This document shows positions 23,501 to 35,500 of a stretch of 64,000 bases of DNA, piece by piece (position 1 is the stretch's first letter; each line of letters opens with the position of its first letter). The stretch lies in NCBI GenBank assembly GCA_019925795.1, contig CM034307.1, forward strand, positions 62,186,864 to 62,250,863, in the 5' to 3' direction. The position numbers were made by a program, and so were the translations under genes. The notes below the pieces were generated by a model. The model saw nothing but the letters and a program-made list of their open reading frames with translations, did not search any database and had not been told where the DNA came from. Origin of the DNA: Dendrobium chrysotoxum (Eukaryota > Streptophyta > Magnoliopsida > Asparagales > Orchidaceae).

Positions 23501-26500
23501 CCGAAACATTCCTCCACTTTAACCATCCATCTTGAATTCTACTAATTATATCCTCATCTATTTCATCATCACTCTGAACAATAGACCCAAGATATCTAAA
23601 ACGAGTACACTTATTAATGACTTTATCGCTCAAAGTCACAAACCCCCCACTAGATCTATTACTACTAAAATTACACTCCATGTATTCAATTTTAGATCTA
23701 CTCAAACGAAAACCTTTAGACTCTAAGGTGACCTCTGTAATTCGAGTTTACCTTCAACTCTCTCTAGTCTTATCAACTGAAGAATATCATCAGCAAAAAG
23801 CATACACCAAGATACATTCTCTTGCAAATGTCTAGTAAGAACATCGAGCCAAAATGATTCTAATGCCACATATTAATAGAACGGCAAGAACAAATTATCA
23901 GTTAGATTGCATTTGATTTAGATGAGTGGAGGGAGACTGTTGGTTACTTCTTATCAGTCACACTTCTAATAGTGAATCACTTCTCTATCTTTGATATTCC
24001 TTAGGTAGCTTGCCATTTTGGTTGGATTATTCATGCTGGAGTGCATGGTTGCTTTTTTTATCTGCTTGATTTGTTGCATGGAGCTCTTGTTGCAGCTAGC
24101 AAATGGAGCTAATTGAATCTAGATCAATTTATTAATTGAGATTTTTAACCGATATCTTCAGGTAAATCTAGGCTGTTTGGTTTAACGTTTTCCTTGAATA
24201 ATTTTGCGGTATTCATGATAAGTGTTTAAATCTGTGATTTGAGAGGGAAAAATCATATATTATTACACAATATCATCCATATTTATAGATCTATACAAGT
24301 TATCTTAATAAAAAAACAAATAACTACAAAATCCGGCATTATTGCCCTCATATATTTCTTCCTAAATTGTGGAAGGAAATCATCGTGATTTAGGCATGAT
24401 CCAGGCAGGCTTCCCACGGATCTTGATTTGTGGCCGTGGGATCTCTTCTAGAGAGTGCAACTGAGATTTAACACTCCCCTTCAAGCTGGGGAATATGGAT
24501 CTGTCATTCCCAGCTTGGCAATCATTCTGAGAAAGGCACTAATCCTTTGGTAAGGATATCGGCAAGTTGATCTGTTGATGATACATGGTTGATACATATA
24601 AGATTACTGTCTAATTTTTCTTTTATGAAATGTTTGTCCACTTATATGTGCTTGGTCTTGCATGCTGGACTGGGTTGTGAGCTATATTGATTTGTTGTCA
24701 CAATGCAGTTTCATGGGTTCATCCCATTTGATCCTTAGATCTTCTAGAATCATCTTGATCCATAGTATCTCATATATTCCCAAGGCCATAGCTTTATATT
24801 CTGCTTCTGCACTAGATCTTGCCGCCACCACATTCTTTTTCTTGCTTCTCCATGTAACTAGATTTCCTCCAAGGAATGTATAGTACTCAGAAGTGAATCT
24901 TCTATCCACTGGTGATCCTGCATAATCAACATCATGGTATGCTTTTAGGGTTATTCTGTGATCTCTTCTAAAGAGAATCCCTTTCCCTGGATTTTCCTTA
25001 AGGTAGTGCAATATTTTGTCTACTGCTTGCATGTGTCTGTTTTGGATTTTGTATAAACTGACTGATCATACTTACAACAAATGCTATATCTGGTCTGGCG
25101 TGTGAAAGGTAGATCAATTTTCTCACAAGTCTCTGGTAAGCACCCTTGTCTACATCTAGATCTTCTTTAGCTTCCCCCAATTTGAGATTTGGTTCTACTG
25201 GTGTTGGTGCTAGCTTACATGCTAGTTTTTTTGTCTCCTTCAGAAGGTCTTTAATGTATTTTTGTTGTGAGATGAAGATTGCTTTGATGGAGTGAGCTAC
25301 TTCAATTCCAAGAATGTACTTTAGCCTACTAAGTTCTTTGATATCAAATTCCTTGGTACGTTTTTTCCTTAGACTCACTTTCTCCTTTTCATTATTCCAG
25401 TCAAGATAATATCATCCACATAGACTAATAGTATTGTGATTTCCCCTGAGTCTGAGTGTTTAAAGAATAGTGTATAGTCCCTTTGACTCTGTTGATATCC
25501 ATTAAGAAGCATGAATTTTGAGAATCTTCCAAACCAGACCCTTGATGATTATTTGAGCTCATATAGAGTCTTTTTTTACCTGCACATATTGTTACCTCCA
25601 AATTTTTCCTTAAATCCTGGTGGTATTTTCATAAATATCTCTTCTTCCAGATCCCCATATAGGAATGCATTTTTTTACATCCAATTGTTCTAGATGCCAG
25701 TTGTACTTAGCTGTTAGTGAGAGTAGGATTCTGACAGTGTTCATCTTGTCTATGGGTGCAAAGGTTTCTTAGTAGTCAATTCCATATGTCTGAGTATACC
25801 CTTTTGCCACTAGTCTTGCCTTGTATCTTTCCAGTGTACCATTAGCTTTGTACTTTACAGAGAACACCCATTTGCAGTCGACTAGATTTTTTTCCTATCG
25901 GTAGGTTGATGATCTACCATGTATTGTTCTTTTCTAGGGCCTACATTTCATCTTTCATGGCATTTTTTTAATTTTCATCAGATAAGGTCTCAGAAATATC
26001 ATTAGGAATATGAATATCTTATAGTGTAACCAGGAAGTTTTTGTGTGAGGTTGAAAAGTTATTGAAGGATATAGAGTTGGTTATAGGGTATAAGGGAGGT
26101 GGTGAACTTATCTTAATTTTAGGAGATGGTTTAGATTCTTGGATATGCTTCGGAGCACAGTTTGAACTTGTACGCCTGGAATATACATTCCCAAATCTAA
26201 TGATAGCTTTGTCTTCAATTCTCCTATTTTGGATTTCAGGTAGATTGGTTTGAGGTGGTGGAGGAAGGTCAAGAAGGGCAAGTGTACTTTCCTCATCTTC
26301 CTCTGTTTCAGTCTCCCCTAAAGATGAAGTTTGGTAAAATAGGAATTTTGTTCATCAAAAGTGACATCAATGGATACAAGGGTTTTCTTTATAGGGGGGT
26401 GATAACACTTGTAACCTTTTTGGGTGGCTGAATATCCAATAAAGATACATTTGAGTGCCATTGGATCTAATTTTCCTCTATTCTGGCTATGGATGTGAAC

Positions 26501-29500
26501 ATAGGCAAAGCACCCAAGAATTCTGGGTGTAAGGTTATTATGGGTTTAAAACTCAGGGTAAAAGGAGGACAGAATATCCATTGGAGTTTTCAGTCCTAAG
26601 GTTATTGAAGGTAGTCAGTTTATGAGGTAGTGGTAGTTAGGAGGGCTTCCCCCCAATAGAATTTGGGTATATCGTGGTGGAGTAGGAAGGCACGAGTGGA
26701 GGCTGAAGGTGACCATTCTTCCTTTTCACAACCCTATTTTATTGTGGGGTGTGAACGCAGGAAGACTCGTGGATGATACATTCACTTTGAAAATAAGAGT
26801 ACAAGGTTTGGTTGAAGTAGTCTTTAGCATTATCGGAACAAAATTTCTTTATTTTTATCCCGAATTGATTCTGAATCATGGTGTGAAAAATGGAAAAAAT
26901 GGTGCTAATGTCAGATTTATTTTTTAGGAGATAGATCCAAGATACTCGAGTACAATCATTAATGAAAGGTAACACTCAGTAGGTATCAAGTAACTCTACC
27001 AATTTCAATTACAATGTAACGAAGATCAATATGCATGCTTTAATATGAAACTGAGCAACATGTAACTAAAGAATTAAACAGTATAGTGTCATGTAAAGGT
27101 AGTCGTGCACCTATATATATATATGACTTCCTATGATCATTTTACATTTCATATGTTTAATATTTCTTTCATTTTATGCCTTTCAACGTGTCTTTATTTT
27201 CTGTATTTCATATACATTTATCTTATTCGTATTCTATACACTCATACTTGCACAATTCCATATGTAATAACTATCATAAGATAGATGATTAACATACATA
27301 TCAATCATATGCTTCTAACTATCAAATTTTTATGTAAGGCTACATGAAGATTCTTTTTGAAGTAAAATATGGAATTGTCTAAGTACCCTAAACACGCCAA
27401 TAATTATTCTAAACATGCTAGTATACTATTTTGATTTAGAATAAAAGAATTAACATGCTATTCTAATGCTAAAATATATAGAATATGTTAAAATATATTA
27501 CAGTGCATTTAACTTTTAAAGAGCATAAAAGAATATTGAACTTAGAAGAATTAAATCTATCTACCTCAAAACAAACAAACAAATCTCGGAATGCGTGTAA
27601 ATCGTCGTCTAACCTCGCGACGGTCTCTCCTTATCACCTCCCTTTCCAAGACCTAAGGCAAAAGACTATCGTTAGCTCAAAAGGTTTATATTCAATAGTG
27701 CACTCCCTTCATTTGATTCCCAAACTTTATTTGTTTCTAATTTATTTTAAATTTTTGGTTTTCCCTAAAAATCCCAAAATTGGAAATCCAAAATTGATTT
27801 TCTTCCCATGAACATGCAAAGACATCCCCTTAACCTAATTAGACTTTAATTTAGTTAAATTTTCGGATTTCTTTAATTCAAAATTAGAAAAAAATAAAAT
27901 TTTCATACAAAATTTGATTTTATTTCATTAGAACATTCCTAAGGTCACTAGGAATAAGATTTGTGCAGATCTTCTCAAAGAAATACAATTTTGGAGGAAA
28001 AAAAAAACAAAGAAATCCAAATTTTAAAACTTAAAATTTTTTTATGAAATTTTAGTTTAAACCCATAAAAATATTTGTAATATCAATTGAAATCATTTTC
28101 GTGAAAGCAATTTGAAAGAAAATCGAAATCGGAAAAAACCCTAATTTTTAGAAACCTAAAATTTTTTGGGAAAAAACTAAATTTTCATGGTTAGAATCCT
28201 TCCCCAAACTTTCTCTATCATTACAACAACAACAACAACATCAAGCCTTTGTCCCACTACGTGGAGTCGGCAACATGAATCCTTTTTCTCCATTGTGTTC
28301 GGTTCAAAGTCAAATTCTCGTTTAAATCTAATAAAGAAAGATCATTTCTAATATTTTCTAACCAAGTCTTTTTAGGTCTACCTCTACCTTTCTTAACATA
28401 AGTCAAATCTAATACCTCTACTTTCCTAACTGGGTCATCGGAAGGTCGCCGTTTTATGTGACCAAACCATCTAAGGCGACTCTCTCTAATCTTATCCTCC
28501 ACTGGAGCTACTCCAACCTTTTCACGTATATGCTCATTTCGTATCCTGTCTCTAAGAGTAAATCCACTCATCCACCTGAGCATCCTCATCTCCGCAACAC
28601 ATAACTTAGTATTGTGCTTCTCTTTTAATGGCCAACATTCTGCACCATAAATCATTGCAGGTCTCACCACCATCTTATAGAATTTTCCCTTAAGTTTGAG
28701 GGGGACTTTTCTATCACACAACAAGCTTTTTTCTCTATCATTATCATTGAAAAATTCTTACTTTTGGAAAAACCCTAAAATTTTCTCCTCTAAAATATAA
28801 AAAGAAAATGAGGATTTCTAGGTTTAGGAACATACTTTTTTGCTTCTTAAACCTTCCCCTTCAATTTCCTCCCCCCCCAAAAAAAAACTTCTGCCGAAAA
28901 ACCGCCGTCGCTGTCGCCCTAGTCTTGCTCCCGCCGCCCTCTCCCTTTCCTTTCTTCGGCCGGACAAAAAGAATGAAGGGACCAAAAGTTTTCGGTCCCT
29001 TTGAGCTTATTTGGGCGGTGGGGTAAGGGAAATGATGTATGTGCCCTCACATGCAAAAAATCTTTTAAGAATCGGGAAGGGCTATTTAGTCATTTGTCTT
29101 TAAGTAGACTTCGTCAATTTTTAATTTTAAATCTAAGCAAAATTAACCTTAAGTTCTTTATACCAAATCACTCAAAATTTTATGTAGAATTTTATAAAAT
29201 TATTCCGTCGAATTCCGACAAATTTGTAAATTCACTTATTTTCGTCTCGGTGCATTGCAACACATCGCGACACTACGGTTTGACATTTTTGAATTTTACA
29301 CCTGCTAATCAATAATGACTGATAGACCGTCATTCACCTACTGCCGTAGGGAGACGCCGGGTGACATGTTATTTTTATTATTTTGTTGTTTTGTAATAGA
29401 TGAACACATAGGATGACATGTGATAGAGGGACATCTATTTTTGTAACAGACTTTTATGTACATGTTTATTAATGAAAGGAAATATTGTTTAGAAATGAGT

Positions 29501-32500
29501 GGCTCTTCTTAAATAAAATTTTGGAGAATTATTCTATTATGTTACATTGAAAATATTTCAATTTTTCCGTACGACCGTCTGTTCCCACCTCGTTAATTTG
29601 AGCTTATCGGGCCGGGTCATAACATTCAAATTGTCCAATGTCATCACTGATCTGATGTGCATAAATGATATAGAAATACATGCTAGACCATTTTTCTAGA
29701 AGGTTGCATAAGTTGTTTTCATCGGTGAGTTTATCTATACTACTATGAAAAGTAGCTCGGTATTCCTCTGCAAAAGGATCTCAATATTTTTCTGAAAAAG
29801 AAAATTCTACCCTTCATTTAAGCTGTCGTCTATATATCCATTTATCTTATAAAGGGCTTGTAGCAAACTCTTAATCATCCAATGTTTATCTTATTGATAA
29901 GATTTTAAATATTTGTTAGTTGAATTTAAATGATGAAATATTGCAGCGATAGCAAACTCTTTGAAAGTTTCATAAAAAATGGTAAAATATTTACATTTGA
30001 AGCACTTTAAATAAGAGAAAAGCTTCCTATAATTTATATGCTATATGTAAATTCATCTACTATTACGTGAGTCCAAATCTCCTAACTGTCACGTATCCTA
30101 TGAGATTTTATAAGCCCATTCTCTATATCTTTGTTAACATCCTTGATGTTTTATTTAGTACTGCTGTTTTACTTGCATGTCGTTCAATTTCTTTGCTATG
30201 AAAGCGTTAGCCCTGTCACTACCTTCTTGCACTTTTAAAAGTTGCCAATAGCTATTTTCAGCATATAAATTTATTTGTTCAGCATCAACGATGTCATAGC
30301 TTATCTGTGCTCAAAATAGTGATTGTTTTTTTTTTCCTTCACACTTCATAAACTCTGTTCTTTATGATGTCAAATTTTTGTTTTTGACTTAGATATATAA
30401 TTTTTATGAATATGGTTCATGCTGAATAATCTTTTGTCTTATCCTTGTGAATATGTGGGGAAATACCATTGGAATCTCCTCCTCACTGCTGCATAGAGTA
30501 AGCTTCTCATAGCCTAGTGTTTGACAGCAAGGAAATATGAGTTGGAATCTACATGGAGATGTCAAAGGGGATTAGGCTGCTGTTGCTTGTGGAGCTAACT
30601 TGAAAGCTCACAATGTGGCTGATATGCTAGTGTGCTATTACAAGTGGGGCTGCATTGCAAATGCAAAACTCATCCTCTTTTCCATGTTTTGCATGTTGGC
30701 ATGTATGCCACAATGCTAATATTTTTTCCTGCATCTTTTGTATTGATTTTGAATTATATATTGTTTCTTCCTTTTATTTTCTGTTCCTGTATGATAAGAC
30801 TATAATGATTTGTCTTTTTTTGTCTTTATGTTGTTGCATGGTGGTTTCTCATTTGATACCTTGCCCAAACATGGCTGAATGGGTGGTGATCAGTGATGGC
30901 ATCTTTGGTTGAGATGAAGGGGTTGATGGAACAAGCGAAGATCAAGTTGGTATGTGAGGAAAGTGCGTTGTGTGGTGTGACTGGGCCGCTTGGGCTTGTT
31001 AGAGGGCTGTTAGAGGGCTTAGTTCTGAACTTTTGAAGAGCTTTTTGTTATCGACCTCTTCCTTACTGGGAGATGAAAGGGAGTGTTTTCTGTTGTTGCC
31101 AATGTAGCGATGATTTTATCAAAAAATGAAGGGAGAATATAATGGTCTTGGCAGTATTTTTTGTATTATCTTACTGCCGCTTCACAGTTATCATCTGCAC
31201 CTGCTGATACTAAAGTGGGCTTGAGGTCCTAGTTTTCTTTGCGGAGACCATATTGCTTCAACATGGGGGAAGGACTAGAGTTGAGTTCTTTGAGTGATTA
31301 GAGGTCTTCCAATGGCAGTAAAACTTGAAAGATACTAACACAATTTTATATGGAGAGGTTGAAATTTTTCCACTTGTAAATCGCAAGTCATATTAAAGTG
31401 GCAGCATAATATTTTATACAAGGTTTAAAATTGTGCAAATAGGTATTGAGAAATTTTCTGTCCATGAGACAAGACATAAGATTTAGAATAAAAAATTACG
31501 TATTATTATAATAATATCAATTTATGAAGCTAGAAGTAATATGTTAACATCCTAACATTATAAGAACTAATAAATTGCATAAATTAACAAATAAAATATT
31601 AACATCTTAATATCAAAACATGAAATAAGAAGTGTTATACAAACATCAAAATAAAATAAGGTATGAAAGAGCTAATAACATAACAATTCAAAATAAATTT
31701 AATACAAGTAATTTCTCCCCCACTCCTATCCAACATCAAAGACCATAACAAACAACTAGATTAAGAATTTCTAACATCAAAAAGTCCCCAGCACTCTCAT
31801 TACTCAATGGATCTTCATTAGAATTATCATCAGCATGAATTGCTTACTCCTCTGCCTTATCCTTAGTTATGTCAATGTTTTCCCAATCTTCCTCCTCATC
31901 TTCTATCTCAATTATCTTTCTATTCCCTAATCAATAATAATCAATACTAATATTAATTAAAGTTTTAAACAACAATGATTATGTTACGACCCGGCCCGGA
32001 TACTCGAATTAACGAGGCGGGAACTAAGGTCAGACGGTAGGATTTAAACAATTCATAAGTATAATAACATAAAACAGTAAATTCTCCTTAATCAGCGGAA
32101 GAGCCATTAACTAAAAGTTTTCAAATACTTTCACATTCATTTCAGATCAAAATTTACCTGTGATCAGAAGCATGTCGTCTTCTATAGACGAACTCTTCTC
32201 TTTCTGCCATTTATAAATCTTTGACAATTTACCTGAAACAATTAAATTCATGGTTTGAGTTTACTAAGTAAACTCAGTGGGTAACTGCTCTACATGAACA
32301 TACTTTATTTACAATATCCATTTAATTTTTAATATGCATCTTATCCTTTCAGTAACTTTCTTATTTGCATTTCACGTATGCATTTTCAGTCATATTCCTT
32401 TAAACATTGTAAAGCTTTAATATTTATGCCTTTTCTCATTTAAGTTTTACAAGAGCACCGTCTTAGTGTACCCAAAGGTACATCCATTTCCCATTCATTT

Positions 32501-35500
32501 TCCTTTTCCTTTTTCCTTTTCCATTTCCTTTTTCGTGCATGGGTACGTTGCTTCCCCAGCCAGTACCATACGGGGGTGACTCCTGTAATTTGCATGCATA
32601 TCCTTTTCCCTTTTTATCTTTCATCAGTTATACTTTTATTTAATATATAATTCACATTTGTATAGTTTAATTAGGAGATATAGATTTAATGTTATCATAT
32701 CAATCTTCTCCTGAGTCATCTCTTACTTTAACATGAAAAGTGATTGCAGTAAATACTTTAATATTTAACATGAATGCAGTAAATAAAAAGTTCAATAAGA
32801 AAATCTATATACAATGAATTGATTTACCCACTTTAATCCTTTAAAATCCTCGATCCTTGGAGCAATCTCAACTTAGAATTTCCTTGTTGGAAATTCTACA
32901 ACTTTCCTAGCATTATAAACTTCCATCAAAATGTGCTTATAAATTAAATTGAACTAATATTGCATGTAAAAGTCACTTACAAAGAGAAAATGAGGATTTC
33001 TCAAAATCCCTAAATTCTTCTCTCCTCCAAAATTCTTCCTTCTCGCTTATAATTCTCCCTTTTTCCCTTTAGAAATTATCCTTTACTTTAGGTGAAGCAA
33101 AATAATATAATTTATAGGAAAATTTTGGAAAGAACACAAACAAACCTTCTTCCCTCTTCTTCTCGATCGTTCTTCTCTTTTCGTTGAACTTTCTCTCAAA
33201 TTAGCACTTCTTTAACGGTAGGAACAAAAAGGAATGATTAATTCTTATGCTTAAAGGGAATCATTTGCTAAAATTAGAAAAACAAAGCTTACCTCACTCT
33301 CCCGCACGAAGCCCTCCGTCCGCCCGTCGCTTTGTTCGAGATCTGCACAGTAACGACCCCCTGTTGGGGTCGCGACTCCTTTTATTAGGAGGATGGCCGG
33401 TTCGGGTGAACCGGCCCAGCCAACGGTTTATTACAATCTCCCTCCCTTATAAAAATTTCGTCCTCGAAATTAAATCAAGTAAAGAAAGCATACCGTAGTT
33501 AAAAAGATTAGGATATTGACTTCTCATTTCAGCTTCCTTTTCCAAGGTAGCATCTTTTTCTAATCCATTTTTTCATAAGACTTTCACAAAAGGTATTGCT
33601 CTGTTCCTCAACTGTTTCACATCATATTCCAATATCCTTTCAGGTTCCTCAACATATTTCAAATCAGGTTGTAAGTCAATTGATTTGGACTGTATTCTCT
33701 TGGATTCATCTGAAACATACTTCCGGAGTACTGATATATGAAACACATTATGAATTCCTTGCATATGCCCTGGTAGATCCAATCTGTAAGCCATATTTCC
33801 AATTCTCTCTATGATTTCAAAAGGACCTATAAATCTTGGACTTAATTTTTCTGTCTTTCCAAACCTTTGCACACCTTTCATTGGGCTAACTTTTAAGAAA
33901 ATAAATTCTCCCACTTCAAACTCAACTGGCCTGTGCTTTGCATCATAATACTTTCGTTGCCTGTCTTGAACTGCCTTTAGTCTGTCTCTGATCAATCTGA
34001 TTTTGTTAGTAGCTTCATCTACCAGTTCAGTTCCAATTACCTTTCTTTCACCCGTTTCTACCCAATACAAGGGGGTTCTGTATTTTCTTCCATGAAGAGC
34101 CTCATATGGTGCCATTCCAATACTAGATTGAAAACTGTTATTATATGCAAATTCAATCAATGGTATATGAGTCTCCCAATTTCCTCCAAAATCTAATACA
34201 CATAACCGCAATAAATCCTCCAAAGTCTGAATTGTCCTCTCTGATTGCCCATCTGTCTGAGGATGAAATGCTGTGCTGAAAGTCAGTCGTGTGCCCATAG
34301 CTTCCTGAATTTTCTTCCATAACTTAGAAGTGAAACGAGCATCTATGTCTGAAACTATAGATTTTGGAATTCCATGCAATCTCACAATTTCATCAACATA
34401 TAATTTTGCCAACTTCTCCACTGAATCTGTCTGCCTTATGGGTAAGAAATGAGCTGACTTCGTTAATCTGTCAATAACAACCCATATTGTATCTGGACTC
34501 TGTCTCGACCTGGGTAATCCAATCACAAAATCCATTGCAATGTCCTCCCATTTCCACTCAGGTATTGGTAAAGGTTGTAGTTGACCACTTGGCTTTTGAT
34601 GTTCTGCTTTATTCATTTGACAGGAAACACATTTTGCTACAAATTCTGCAACACTCCTCTTTAGTCCTGGCCACCAAAACAATCCTCTCAGTTCCTGATA
34701 CATCTTTGTACTGCCTGGGTGAATTTCATAATTGGAAAGATGAGCTTCCTGTAATATCTCTTCTCTTAAGCTTCCAATTTTTGGAATACAGACTCTGCCC
34801 TTATACTTTAATAAGCCTTCTCCATCAATTTCAAAGCTCTCTAACTGTCCTGCTTGTACTTTCTTTATGATCTCTTGAAATTTTTCATCTTGAGACAATG
34901 AATTTAGTACTCTATCTTTCAAAGTAGATTGGATTATCAACTGACTCAACATCATATCTTTAGTATCCTTCTGATTAACCACTGAAAGTTTTAATCTTTC
35001 CATATCTTTGATTAATTGATCCTGTTGGGTAATTAACCAACTTGTATTCCCAAGAGCTTTTCTGCTAAGTGCATCTGTAACCACATTTGCCTTCCGAGGA
35101 TGATACTGTATGTCCAGGTCATAATCCTTTATAAGCTCTAGCCACCTTCTTTGTCTCAGATTCAATTCTTTCTGATTGAAAATATACTTGAGGCTCTTAT
35201 GATCTGTGAACACCTCGCATCTAACCCCATATAAGTAATATCTCCAGATTTTAAGCGCAAAAACTACAGCTGCCAATTCTAAATCATGAGTGGGGTAGTT
35301 TCTTTCATGAATTTTCAGTTGCCTTAAAGCATAGGCCACCACTCTACCATGTTGCATCAGTACACAACCAAGTCATCTTAAGGAAGCATCACAGAAAATT
35401 TGGAATCCTTCTGAACCTGATGGAATTGTCAAAATTGGGGCAGTCATTAAACAATTCTTTAATTTCTGAAAAGCTTCTTCACATTGAACACTCCAATCAA

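Larger units (their letters stand above)
24223..26973 (-). mobile_element. Ty1/copia remnant, antisense, 3' LTR to integrase
   Basis: On the minus strand, the order is integrase part, connection, RT, RNase H, polypurine tract, 3' LTR. The integrase part (26739-26975) reads DCTRVSWIYLLKNKSD and ends IHESSCVHTPQ. RT has YVDD at 25411-25422 and later LSRLKYILGIEVAHS (25378-24998). RNase H (25032-24682) reads LHYLKENPGKGILF, SSAEAEYKAMA and CDNKSI. Several stops and frameshifts are present. The 5' LTR, gag and protease are lost at about 26973, where a rearranged LTR begins. Confidence 0.88.
26974..29627. mobile_element. Rearranged gypsy-type LTR: tail in one orientation, first 330 bp inverted
   Basis: 26974-29299 aligns with offset 342 to the end of the solo LTR at 61538-63660, in the same orientation, ending GAATTTTACA. 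29300-29627 is the reverse complement of offset 0-327 of the same LTR, ending with the complement of TGTTATGACCCGGCCCG. Together the two pieces account for nearly one whole LTR, but with one part inverted. A LINE copy lies in the larger part (28224-28730). No target duplication could be matched at the outer ends. Confidence 0.75.

Noticed and set aside
33247..33498. 83-codon frame with a near-identical copy at 40656-40883
   Set aside because: The two are the two LTRs of the gypsy element; not a duplicated gene.
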